A stretch of 64,000 nucleotides of DNA from Pseudomonas chlororaphis subsp. aurantiaca (GTDB lineage Bacteria; Pseudomonadota; Gammaproteobacteria; Pseudomonadales; Pseudomonadaceae): the NCBI RefSeq assembly GCF_013466605.1, contig NZ_CP059162.1:6882001-6946000 (forward strand). Reading direction: 5' to 3'. Both the position numbers and the translations under genes were made by a program. The first letter of the stretch is position 1; the number at the start of each line of letters is the position of its first letter. Below the pieces are notes generated by a model. It searched no databases and was not told where the DNA came from. It worked only from the letters and a program-made list of their open reading frames with translations. Positions 37,215 through 45,360 of this stretch are shown piece after piece.

Positions 37215-38013
37215 GCTTCCCCCAGTCGAGCACTAGCATATAAGAAAAGCAATTGGTCTCTCGCTCATCGAGTCGTGAATCACAGATAAAATAATTAAAA
37301 TTTCGCAGACCTACTGCACCATTAAGGTAGACTGCTCTGACTCGAAAATTCTTGCCAGGAATTTTAGGTGGAATTTTCCTCAAGTTCGCTATAGCTTGAG
37401 AAGCTCTTTCATCTCTTCCAACTAATGGCGCAGCCACATAATACTCCACATCATCTAATTTTTGGTAAAACTGATACTCCTCCTTTACTGCAATGCCCTC
37501 CACCCCAACAGAGCTAAATCTATAAAAAAAATACGCGATAGAAGCGTTGAAAATCAAAATAAAAATCACCCAAGCAAGAGCCCTGCGAGACGCTATTATC
37601 TTCACTAAACTCGACTCTTTTAAACAGCGAGGAGTTAATGGTTCACTTGTGCTCTCAGGAAGTGATGGTGCATCCTCGCGTTGGTTGAGGATAGCAGTAA
37701 TAATCTTGTATCCCTCTCTAGGCACTGTAACTATAGCTTTACTTTCACCTTGATAGCAAAGTGCTTTGCGCAGATTAAGAATTGCCTGATTCAAACTTCC
37801 AGCAGCAACCGGACGCCCTGCCCAAGCATATTCTATCAGCTCTTCCCGACGTATGGTTCTACCAGGTGTGCGCAAAAATAAATCTAGCAATCTAGCTTCT
37901 GGCTGGCTTAGATAAGTTGGATAAGATTTCCCCTCATCGTTGAATACTTCAACCTTCCTAGACTCTAGAAGAAAAGTAGCCTTCCGATTTACACCAATCG
38001 TAAATACAACCAT
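37198..38013 (-). CDS. ToxR/CadC/MarT-type membrane-bound transcription regulator
   Basis: A 271-residue regulator with an N-terminal OmpR-type winged helix (about 1-108; LSQPEARLLDLFLRTPGRTI, REELIEYAW, LNQAILNLRKAL, IVTVPREGYKI), a proline-rich linker, one membrane helix (about 145-164) and a periplasmic C-terminal domain with a few Cys residues. This topology lets it sense the periplasm and bind DNA directly. Convergent with the transglycosylase gene and divergent from ssrB across a 324-bp gap. Probable local regulator of the secretion genes; targets unknown. Confidence 0.88.
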   Translation of the reverse strand: MVVFTIGVNRKATFLLESRKVEVFNDEGKSYPTYLSQPEARLLDLFLRTPGRTIRREELIEYAWAGRPVAAGSLNQAILNLRKALCYQGESKAIVTVPREGYKIITAILNQREDAPSLPESTSEPLTPRCLKESSLVKIIASRRALAWVIFILIFNASIAYFFYRFSSVGVEGIAVKEEYQFYQKLDDVEYYVAAPLVGRDERASQAIANLRKIPPKIPGKNFRVRAVYLNGAVGLRNFNYFICDSRLDERETNCFSYMLVLDWGKHEEDR

Positions 38014-38337
38014 TTATGGGGGCGCCTAAAGTTAAGATTAGTAATCATTACAAAAAACACGACTAAAAAATAGAAAGCCATCAGAGTCTTAATAAAGCTG
38101 TATGTCCAACCGTGTTATCAAATTCAAAGCAAGCACAATAACCGTAACGACCTACTATCCAGTCTAGCCCATCATCACCATCATCACCATCATCACCATC
38201 ATCACCAATGATGATTATGCAAAAACTAAAAATTTTGGATAAATTCGAAAGGTACCATGCAGTGCTACCCAGCCACCTTGCCCCAAACGCAACTCTCCGC
38301 GCCCTTTCCGAACTTAATGTAACCGAGAGAAGCTCAT
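38014..38337. promoter_or_regulatory. divergent promoter region between the ToxR-like and SsrB-like genes
   Basis: An AT-rich 324-bp gap without a credible gene that must hold the promoters of both regulators. Its most visible feature is the 9-bp tandem repeat at 38171-38206. No copy of the 18-bp cluster palindrome was found here. Confidence 0.55.
38171..38206. repeat. 9-bp tandem repeat, four perfect copies
   Basis: Four identical head-to-tail copies of ATCATCACC, located 132 bp upstream of the ssrB-like start. Read in one frame (from 38170) the tract is twelve His codons followed by CAA TGA, but no start codon precedes it in that frame, so it is not called as coding. Confidence 0.95.
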
Positions 38338-39051
38338 ATGCGAGCCGAACCCCAAAGCCCCAATATCAATCGAGCTTTTAAAACCAGCCAACCCTACAAC
38401 ATCAAAATTATGCAAAAAAAACATAGCGTACTTATTGTAGATGATCATAAGTTTTTAATAACTGGTGTTTCACAGCTTCTTTCTGCGACATCACTATATG
38501 ACGTCGTGGAAGAGCATGTCTGCGATGGCTTGCAAGTTTATTCCGTCTGCGGACGCATACAGCCGGACATAGTTGTTTTGGATCTTGGGCTACCTGGCAT
38601 GGATGGTATAGATGTAATCCATCAGCTTAAGAGACGCTGGCCAAAAATAATTGTTATTGTACTAACGGCGGACACTACAGAGTACCGGGCTATCGAAGCG
38701 CGTAGGGCGGGAGCGTCGGGATATGTACTCAAGAAAAGCCCTCAACACATATTGCTTTCGGCACTTCAAAAAGCAGTAGTCGGTCAAGTTCTTATTGATC
38801 CATCTTTAAATCAATCTCAAGTCGAAGGAGCTGATCTCTTCCTCGCTGACTCTCGATCATTAACTACACGAGAGCGACAAACGCTCAAGCTTATTTCCGA
38901 AGGCAACCGCAACAGAGATATTTCCGAAAAACTCTATATCTCCATAAAAACTGTAGAGACGCATCGCCTAAATCTAATGCGAAAACTGAATGCGCACTGC
39001 GTAGCAGATCTCGTAAACTGGGCGACTCGTCTTGGATTATCATCTAATTAA
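38338..39051 (+). CDS. ssrB: response regulator SsrB-like (NarL/LuxR type)
   Basis: A 237-residue regulator closely resembling Salmonella SsrB (212 aa). The receiver domain has VLIVDDH, phospho-acceptor Asp82 in VVLDLGLPGMDG, and GASGYVLKKS. The LuxR-type DNA-binding domain has LTTRERQTLKLISEGNRNRD and ISIKTVETHRLNLMRKL, nearly identical to SsrB. An SsrB-like start would be the ATG at 38410 (213 aa), but the ATG at 38338 has the better ribosome site (GAGAAG). Probably receives phosphate from the SsrA-like HPt domain and activates the secretion operons. Confidence 0.93.
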   Translation: MRAEPQSPNINRAFKTSQPYNIKIMQKKHSVLIVDDHKFLITGVSQLLSATSLYDVVEEHVCDGLQVYSVCGRIQPDIVVLDLGLPGMDGIDVIHQLKRRWPKIIVIVLTADTTEYRAIEARRAGASGYVLKKSPQHILLSALQKAVVGQVLIDPSLNQSQVEGADLFLADSRSLTTRERQTLKLISEGNRNRDISEKLYISIKTVETHRLNLMRKLNAHCVADLVNWATRLGLSSN

Positions 39052-39143
39052 TGTACTCAATACAATATCGACTGCCCTGCCAGACTGAGTTCTTTACTAA
39101 GTAAATACACAGAGCGGACGAAGCCGTCGGCCGAGGAGAATGT

Positions 39144-39184
39144 AGTGAACCCCGAAAATTGGATGGCCAGTTTTGGGGTTCACT
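39144..39184. repeat. 14-bp inverted repeat resembling abutted IS ends
   Basis: The arms AGTGAACCCCgAAAA (39144-39158) and TTTTGGGGTTCACT (39171-39184) face each other across 12 bp. The outer sequence, TGTAGTGAACCCCGAAAATTGG, given here only for its start, is like the terminal repeat of IS150-group IS3 elements. It may be all that remains of an internally deleted insertion sequence; it could alternatively act as a terminator hairpin for ssrB. Confidence 0.45.
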
Positions 39185-39215
39185 TCTTCAAGCCCCTTAG
39201 TTTATAATGAAAATG

Positions 39216-39722
39216 TTATGGTGATGTGGGGCCGATATATATGTGTCCATTTTTTATTGTATAATGAGCGAAGGCGTTATTTTCGTCCGGAATGGTAACA
39301 TCAAAGGAAAATTCACCTTCCATAATCTTGGTGTCCATGTTGTGACGAAGCTTAACAGTCCCGCTAATAGCCGGGTAAATTAAGGTTTCCCCTTCGTTAT
39401 TATATGCATCACTGAACCAGCAGGTTACGGGGCTTTCTGGGGCTGCCGGATTGTATTCTTGGTCATCGTTATGGTTGACTGAGTCAAGCTCTATCCAGAT
39501 AATACTGGGCAGGGAGAATTCTGGAGTGAGTAGTCCTATGCCCCATGATAGCCTGAGATATCCTTCACCAAGCTCTTCATACTTTCCCCCCACAATCGAG
39601 GCGAGGAATTCTTTGTTATTGATAGTGGCTCGAACTTCATTTGTGGGTGATGAGTGCTGTTCAGGTGGGACATCTATAGCTAGAATTTTCTTTTGTTTGC
39701 CTTTGTTTGGATATGCTGACAT
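39216..39722 (-). CDS. hypothetical protein
   Basis: A 168-residue soluble protein of unrecognised family. It has no signal peptide or membrane segment and is rich in Asn, Glu and Pro. Alternating hydrophobic residues (GYLRLSWGIGLL, SIIWIELDSV, EGEFSFDVTIP) suggest a beta-sandwich-like domain. AT-rich, alone between IS remnants and with no operon partner, which fits an accessory or cargo gene. Function cannot be stated. Confidence 0.6.
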   Translation of the reverse strand: MSAYPNKGKQKKILAIDVPPEQHSSPTNEVRATINNKEFLASIVGGKYEELGEGYLRLSWGIGLLTPEFSLPSIIWIELDSVNHNDDQEYNPAAPESPVTCWFSDAYNNEGETLIYPAISGTVKLRHNMDTKIMEGEFSFDVTIPDENNAFAHYTIKNGHIYIGPTSP

Positions 39723-39981
39723 ATTTTTTCCTTCTGGTCATTGGTGAATCTCGCAAACAACTATAGGAGGGCTTGGGGTGTTGTCAAAAAAATGGGGCGC
39801 TCTGGTGTTGTAAGTATCCCTTGGTTGAAGTCTGCCTAGTGAGTTATGCTTTTGGGACTCAAGGCTGCTCTTAAGCGGAAATACCCATAAAATACGGGTA
39901 CCTGTAATATCCCCAGTATGAGAATACTCATCGTCACGCCAGCTTTATTTTAGCGCGTGAACATTTCGTGCCGATGCCTTT

Positions 39982-40276
39982 TGAATCGCCCCTGGTTTCC
40001 TAGACACCTCCAAGCCTCATAATGAGGCCCAAATAGGAGGTGCCATGAGTCGTCAGTGTTGCCCCGAAGAGTTCAAGATCGAAGCGGTCAAGCAAGTGGC
40101 CGAGAAGGGGCAAGCCTATCGCTGATGTCGCCGAGCGTCTGGGGATATTCGTTCATAACCTTTACACCTGGATCAAGCTCTACAGCAAACCCCAAAACCA
40201 GCGTCAGCGAGACGATGACCAGCAAGCCGAATTGCGTGAGCTACGGGCTGAACTCAAGCGGGTGCGGCTTCTGTAA
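39982..40276 (+). pseudogene. IS3-family remnant with frameshifted orfA
   Basis: A left terminus-like sequence (TGAATCGCCCCTGGTTTCC from 39982) is followed by an orfA start (ATG 40045, MSRQCCPEEFKIEAVKQV) typical of IS3 transposase helix-turn-helix proteins. One extra G in the run near 40108 shifts the frame; reading on in the other frame restores GKPIADVAERLG-type and YTWIKLYSKPQNQ segments. The homology stops near 40276 and no orfB follows, so the element is a dead 5' fragment. Confidence 0.75.
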
Positions 40277-40313
40277 CCAGAGGCGCGCTTATGCTGATGA
40301 GACACAGATGCCC

Positions 40314-41948
40314 TCAAAAGCTTATCGCAACCGGTGGTCCCTCCCAATTCCTTGATACGCCGGTCGACTTGAGCAAGGCCTCTGCTTTCACGCCTGTTCT
40401 TGCGAAGCTTTCTAGATCCCACTCAAAGAAACTGGAAAATACTAGGAACACCTTGCTTGCTACCACTGAAGTCAATCTTACAGTCGTGTAATTCATGGGG
40501 AGCTTCATCCTTGCGAGTTCGGAGATGGTCCACACCAAGGTCCTTAATCGGAAATGCCAGACTGACTCCTGATGAAGCTTGATCTGTTGATAAGTCAGGG
40601 GGAACCTCTGTTTACGCAGACTTTGGCCATGAGGCAACGAACTTGGGAGCAGCGTTTGCAGATTACGAATGTTCACCCTCTTCAGATCTTTCGTAACTCT
40701 GTACAGCTCATCCACGCCCGCTTCGATAAGTGCTGCATACGCAGCGTCTCGTAAGTCGGCAGTCTTCTCAACCGTGACCGCAACCTCCTTCGGTGCCCGG
40801 AGTTTTGCCATCAACCATGCGTTATCGTTTTCTGTAATCCACTGAGTAGGCTTATAGGCTTTCTTCCAGAGATACTCCACGTTAGCGTCAGAACGCAGCG
40901 CCAAAAGCATCTCAACTTTTTTGCGATATCTAGTCTTTTTATCAGGTTGCGGTTCCTCGCTCCTGGAAGGTCGAAGCGAAGTTGAAGCACTCAGCAGAAT
41001 AGACTCTTTCTTCAGTGCTCCCTCGAAGTCATCAGCGCTCGCGAATAAATGCAGCGCGATAATCAAATGCCGCGCGAGTGGCATATTTAGCTGACCTTTA
41101 TCTGATTTCAGCCTAATCCATTGCTCATGCTTCCCATTATTATAGGCTGGGTCAATCTGTGATAAAAGCTCATCGCCATAAGCACCTTGAATACTCCCAA
41201 AAAGTTTTGCGATACCTGCATTGTTTCCAAATATAAATCCGCGTTTCTTACACTGCCGCACATAGCAAGAACTCAATACAGCACTGCCAATTGGCGGAAT
41301 ATTTCGTTGCAGAATATCGTGTGCGAATAGCGCAATTTTTTTTTCAAGATTGGAGCCCTTGCGTGTCGTTGTAGCGTTGAGTGGGCTCCAACCGCATGCG
41401 CATGGCTCAGTCAGATTCGGAAGTAGCCTTAATTTTCGATAGAACGGGTGAGAGCACTTGGGGCAAGCATGGATTAGCGAGTCCCCGTGACGCCAGCAGA
41501 CGGCAACACCAGGTATATGGTGCGATCGATGCCAGTAGGCATAACCCATATCAATCAGATCCTCCTGAACGCAGGTAGGGCAGAGCTTAGCCTTTCCATG
41601 GATGGACTCCTCTCGGCGGGGAATCCGGACTACCCCGTCAAAACTGAGCGGTCCTGCATTGTTCTCCGGTCCTTGTCTAACCCCCAGAAAAGGTCTGTAT
41701 GCCGGAAAAGTCGTGTTGCTACTGATCAGCTCTCCGAGATTGGTCTCCGATTGACCCGGCAGCCTGTCGGCTAGCCCCTCGATCTGCTTAGGTACGATTC
41801 CGCCAATACAAAACGGTTTGGAGCCGAACAGATCGCGGTAAGTTTCTGCCGCGGTTCTATTGCCTGATAGGAAGTGATAGCGAGTGATACGAGAGTGCAG
41901 CATTTCATCCGGCATCGACACGGGGAAAAATAGTAGATCAGACATCAT
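40314..41948 (-). CDS. tniQ: TniQ/TnsD-like target selector, second copy
   Basis: A 544-residue TniQ-family protein. The start FFPVSMPDEMLHSRITRYHFLSG is the family signature (in part). A zinc-finger region at about 120-170 reads LCPTCVQED, YWHRSHHIPGVAVCWRH and HACPKC. The long C-terminal half has no known motif and is probably the DNA-recognition part, as in TnsD. It is separated from the main tns operon by an IS insertion; before that insertion it would have lain about 400 bp behind the first TnsD gene. It may direct transposition to a second class of target or be the actual glmS-specific TnsD; sequence alone does not decide. Confidence 0.85.
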   Translation of the reverse strand: MMSDLLFFPVSMPDEMLHSRITRYHFLSGNRTAAETYRDLFGSKPFCIGGIVPKQIEGLADRLPGQSETNLGELISSNTTFPAYRPFLGVRQGPENNAGPLSFDGVVRIPRREESIHGKAKLCPTCVQEDLIDMGYAYWHRSHHIPGVAVCWRHGDSLIHACPKCSHPFYRKLRLLPNLTEPCACGWSPLNATTTRKGSNLEKKIALFAHDILQRNIPPIGSAVLSSCYVRQCKKRGFIFGNNAGIAKLFGSIQGAYGDELLSQIDPAYNNGKHEQWIRLKSDKGQLNMPLARHLIIALHLFASADDFEGALKKESILLSASTSLRPSRSEEPQPDKKTRYRKKVEMLLALRSDANVEYLWKKAYKPTQWITENDNAWLMAKLRAPKEVAVTVEKTADLRDAAYAALIEAGVDELYRVTKDLKRVNIRNLQTLLPSSLPHGQSLRKQRFPLTYQQIKLHQESVWHFRLRTLVWTISELARMKLPMNYTTVRLTSVVASKVFLVFSSFFEWDLESFARTGVKAEALLKSTGVSRNWEGPPVAISF

Positions 41949-42323
41949 TTACCGACTAACAAAGTAGGGCTCGAAAAGGACGTGCATCCAGTGGTCAACA
42001 TATATGTAACACATCAAATCCTGTACCGGGATCTGGATTTTTGAAAAATTTACACAACATGAGGCTCCGCTTAGCCGTGACACGTTGTGTATTTACCTAA
42101 CCGTTATCGCAATAGTATTACCTAGATGCAAAACACGTATTGATAATGCGATGCGCGTCAATTCAGCGCTTGGTAATAACAAAATTTTGATTCAGGTGGT
42201 TGCCGCGTAAAAACATTATTTACCTAGGTGATTCGCCGCCTCCAAGCGGATGCCGCGGCTATTTCAGAGGGTGGAAATGTTTCATGTATTGGACCATCTG
42301 CCAAGAGATGGTGAGTGTGGGAG
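41949..42323. other. non-coding region upstream of the second TniQ gene
   Basis: An AT-rich 375-bp stretch with no credible gene, probably holding the promoter of the second TniQ gene. The heptamer TTACCTA occurs three times (near 42093, 42118 and 42221), the last within the palindrome TTACCTAGGTGA. These may be operator sites. Confidence 0.4.
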
Positions 42324-42360
42324 TGGACTTGCCCCTACAAAACCGGACACCAACTCCCCG

Positions 42361-43236
42361 TTAAATTGATGCTGGCGCCAAGCGCCTGAACTCCCTCGGT
42401 GAACGGTAATTCAAGGCGCTGTGCGGATGCTGCTCGTTGTAATGCTCGAAGGCAATTGCCAAGTTACGCAACGCCGTTTCTCGATCCGGCTTGGGCATGT
42501 GCGCCACGTAGTCACGCTTGATCGTCTTCACGAAGCTCTCGGCCATGCCGTTGCTCTGCGGGCTGCGCACCGGGGTGGTCACCGGCTGCAAGCCGATCTG
42601 TCGAGCAAACAGGCGTGTCTGTTCGGCGGTGTACGCCGAGCCGTTGTCGCTTAGCCATTGCACCGGCGTGACGGGCAGTTGATCACCAAAGCGCTTCTCC
42701 ACGCTTTCCAGCATCAAGTCGCGGATATCATCGCCGCTGTACCCGGTCGGGCTCGCGACCCAGCCGATGGCCTCGCGATCACAGCAGTCCAGGGCGAAGG
42801 TCACGCTCAGTTTGGCCCCGTCCTCGCAGCGGAACTCAAAGCCGTCCGAGCACCAACGCGTATCGCTGGTTTTCACCGCAATACGGCCTTCGTGCCGACG
42901 CGGCACGCCGGGCTGTTTGAGTCGACGTTCCAACAGCAAGTTGTGATCACGCATGACCCGGTAAACTCGTTTCACGTTGATCGCCGGCAGCGACTGGGTT
43001 TCACGGGCGCGACGCAGCAATCCCCAGACACGACGGTAGCCATAGCTGGGAAGCTCGCTGACCTGTTGCTGGATTTCGACCACCAGCGCAGCATCGTCCA
43101 CAGGCCTACTTCGCCGTACTTTGGGCGATACCGATTGCTTGATTCGAACCGTTAATTGCGAGCGCGCCACACCGAGACATTCGCTGACCAGCTTCACTGG
43201 TCGTCCCCCGGCAACAAGGGTGAGTGCGCAATCCAT
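42361..43236 (-). CDS. IS2-group transposase OrfB (DDE integrase domain)
   Basis: A 291-residue catalytic half of the IS transposase. An HTH_21-like segment ([13 protein letters not shown]) precedes the rve integrase core with DDE residues in [20 protein letters not shown] and [15 protein letters not shown]. It overlaps orfA by 43 bp in another frame; the working enzyme is normally an OrfAB fusion made by -1 frameshifting in the overlap. Confidence 0.93.
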   Translation of the reverse strand: MDCALTLVAGGRPVKLVSECLGVARSQLTVRIKQSVSPKVRRSRPVDDAALVVEIQQQVSELPSYGYRRVWGLLRRARETQSLPAINVKRVYRVMRDHNLLLERRLKQPGVPRRHEGRIAVKTSDTRWCSDGFEFRCEDGAKLSVTFALDCCDREAIGWVASPTGYSGDDIRDLMLESVEKRFGDQLPVTPVQWLSDNGSAYTAEQTRLFARQIGLQPVTTPVRSPQSNGMAESFVKTIKRDYVAHMPKPDRETALRNLAIAFEHYNEQHPHSALNYRSPREFRRLAPASI

Positions 43237-43586
43237 TTTCGCGACCGGGCGATCTCCACGGCCTCTTTGAGGATTTCGGCTTCCATCGTTTTCTTGCCCA
43301 GCATCCGTTGCAGTTCACGGATCTGCTTGAGCGCATCGCTCAGCTCGGAGGCAGGCACCACGGCTTCGCCAGCACTGACCGCCGACAGGCTGCCGTCCTG
43401 ATACAGCTTGCGCCACAAGAACAGCTGATTGGCATTGATGCCGTTGCGCCGAGCGACGACCGACACACTTTGTCCTGGCTCAAGGCTCTCGCGAACCATG
43501 GCCAGCTTTTGCTCTGGGCTCCAGCGGCGCCGCCGCTCCTGGCCCAAAAGCTCCCCACTCTTATCGTTGCTGTTAGTCATAAACAT
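43194..43586 (-). CDS. IS2-group transposase OrfA (helix-turn-helix)
   Basis: A 130-residue DNA-binding half of the transposase. The helix-turn-helix segment [21 protein letters not shown] and the leucine zipper [20 protein letters not shown] are typical of IS2 OrfA, and the end [11 protein letters not shown] is nearly identical to IS2. Overlaps orfB for programmed frameshifting. Confidence 0.93.
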   Translation of the reverse strand: MFMTNSNDKSGELLGQERRRRWSPEQKLAMVRESLEPGQSVSVVARRNGINANQLFLWRKLYQDGSLSAVSAGEAVVPASELSDALKQIRELQRMLGKKTMEAEILKEAVEIARSRKWIAHSPLLPGDDQ

Positions 43587-43683
43587 AACCGTTTGCCTAT
43601 CCCTTATCGTAAGGGGGAAACAGTGTCCTGTCTTTCATGGGGCTCGTTCAGGGAGTTTATGGTGATGCGTCATGATCGGCTGA

Positions 43684-45345
43684 CTACATCGTGAGCCTAA
43701 TGCTAGCTGCCCTGTAGAGCGAAGATCGTGTGACTAGCTTCCCCTCCGAGAGCAATTTGCGCCTCGCCCACCGCAAACGCCGATCGTGAAAGGCTTCGAT
43801 TGACTCACAGACCTTGTCGAGTGCTGCTGCACAGAGAGGTAGCTTGGATATCTGCTTTTCAAAGCGGGACAGTACGTGAAGTTCCCGACCAATCCTGGTA
43901 CGTGAAACTCGAACAGGTTTTCCGGGCAGTGCACGAAGTGCTTTGGCACACTGTCCGACTTCTCTGGCTAGCTTCACATCGAGGGCCGCGAACATGTCGA
44001 CGCTATTCGTTCTAGGCGCACGGTGGACGCTTTGGCTCGCAGTGCATTTCGACAACCAACGCCTATCACGACGATACAACCAGGCATATCCCCGGCAGGA
44101 ATGGGCCTTGTGATCGCGATAATCAACCTCGAAGGCCATTCGCCTTTCGCGAAGCTCCGTTAGAAACCTAGCCTCCCTCCAGGCCTCTGGCCCATCGGCC
44201 GTGTCGCGGATGCGACGATAGACGTACGCCAGGGAAACGCCTAGTACAGCTGCAATCTTTCTGGCATCGGCTCCCGCTAGAGCATTTTTCCACACAGCCG
44301 TCGATGAGCAGTCCAGGCCGTCGCTGGGAATCGCCGGTGAAACGCCCTTCGATATGTGAGTTTTCGGATCAGACGCCAACTCCGGCTCAAATAATCGCCC
44401 AACATGCAGCACGCTCTCCATGTCCACCCTAAGTGCGCTGGCCATTAGAATGTATTTGAGCGGGTGGTGAGAAGTGATTGGCTTGCGGAGCAGTTTAGTG
44501 ACCCATGTGGCGGGTATACCCTTACGAGCTTCGCGGAGTACAGAAAACTCCCACGCACGCGGGAATGCTGCAAAAAAATTGGCCATGTGCTGTGCCAGCA
44601 TTTGCAGATGCAAGCGATGGTTTCCAGATACAAGGTGGAGTTCCGTTGCCCCTTGTAGAAGCGCATAGCGCACCGCACATGCCGACAAAGCGCTGACCCC
44701 AGATTCGAGCACCTGAAGCGAGCGCAACGCTATGTCGTGGAGTGCTGGTATGCACAGCGATGGGATATCAAGCAGAACCGTGTGTGCTTGCACACTCTCG
44801 TCACCAGGCAGGTTGAGTTGTCGAGAGTTGCGACTGGACCAGCGATGATCCAGGATCCTGAGTAACATGCCGTGATGCGGACACACTAGCACGCCTGGAA
44901 GCATGTGAACCCTATGCCAGTAAGCGACTCCCCCTTGAACCTGATCTTGGGCAATGCACTCCGCGCAAAACCGCACTCTGGAGGCGAATCCAACACGACT
45001 CGCGTTGACACCCAGTTTCAGCATCAGCCCTCTACCATCACCGGTCATCGACGCTCGGGCGTGTTCTATCTGGCTCTCACTTAGGAAAGGCGCATAGTAG
45101 GGAAATAGCGTGTGGTGCGTGATAACCTCGGCTACCGATAGCTCGGTACCGCTGGGTAGCACCTCGACAAGATCCCCCAACCGACTTGGGAAGGCCACAT
45201 TCTGCGAAAAGGCCGGCGCTGATCTCACGCCGGCGAAGGCTGCTTGACAGCTATGAACACCGCAAAGACGCGCATAACGAGAAATCACGCTGTGAAGCGT
45301 CTCGTCTGGGAATGCTGTGGGGAAGAAATGGAGTTTGAGGTCCAC
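43684..45345 (-). CDS. tnsD: TnsD/TniQ-family target selector, first copy
   Basis: A 553-residue protein of the TniQ family, the length range of Tn7 TnsD (508 aa). The N-terminus LHFFPTAFPDETLHSVISRY and the zinc-binding region FCAECIAQD, YWHRVHMLPGVLVCPHH (about 130-165) are characteristic. The C-terminal half contains helix-turn-helix-like stretches (AGADARKIAAVLGVSLAYVYRR). It starts 15 bp after tnsC, so it belongs to the tnsABC operon and is the more likely glmS-site selector. The IS inserted just past its stop cuts the operon from the second TniQ gene. Confidence 0.88.
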   Translation of the reverse strand: MDLKLHFFPTAFPDETLHSVISRYARLCGVHSCQAAFAGVRSAPAFSQNVAFPSRLGDLVEVLPSGTELSVAEVITHHTLFPYYAPFLSESQIEHARASMTGDGRGLMLKLGVNASRVGFASRVRFCAECIAQDQVQGGVAYWHRVHMLPGVLVCPHHGMLLRILDHRWSSRNSRQLNLPGDESVQAHTVLLDIPSLCIPALHDIALRSLQVLESGVSALSACAVRYALLQGATELHLVSGNHRLHLQMLAQHMANFFAAFPRAWEFSVLREARKGIPATWVTKLLRKPITSHHPLKYILMASALRVDMESVLHVGRLFEPELASDPKTHISKGVSPAIPSDGLDCSSTAVWKNALAGADARKIAAVLGVSLAYVYRRIRDTADGPEAWREARFLTELRERRMAFEVDYRDHKAHSCRGYAWLYRRDRRWLSKCTASQSVHRAPRTNSVDMFAALDVKLAREVGQCAKALRALPGKPVRVSRTRIGRELHVLSRFEKQISKLPLCAAALDKVCESIEAFHDRRLRWARRKLLSEGKLVTRSSLYRAASIRLTM

Positions 45346-45360
45346 TTCACCACCTCCGAC

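Larger units (their letters stand above)
42324..43650 (-). mobile_element. complete IS3-family (IS2-group) insertion sequence
   Basis: A 1,327-bp element with related terminal repeats (TGGACTTGCCCCTACAAAAC at the left; TGAACGAGCCCCATGAAAGA as the inverse of the right) and a 5-bp target duplication GGGAG at 42319-42323 and 43651-43655. It carries orfA and orfB of the IS2 type. Inserted 28 bp after the stop of the first TnsD gene. Intact ends, open frames and duplication indicate a recent, possibly active copy. Confidence 0.92.

Noticed and set aside
38101..38213. Poly-His-encoding reading frame over the 9-bp repeat
   Set aside because: No ATG, GTG or TTG start in this frame upstream of the twelve His codons, so treated as a non-coding tandem repeat.
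40056..40355. 99-codon plus-strand open frame
   Set aside because: It arises from a frameshift within an IS3 orfA remnant; the ancestral frame is recognisable on both sides of the extra base.
42191..42208. Further possible copy of the 18-bp palindrome (TTCAGGTGGTTGCCGCGT)
   Set aside because: Only the left half and the TTGCC match; the right half of the palindrome is missing and it precedes no secretion gene.
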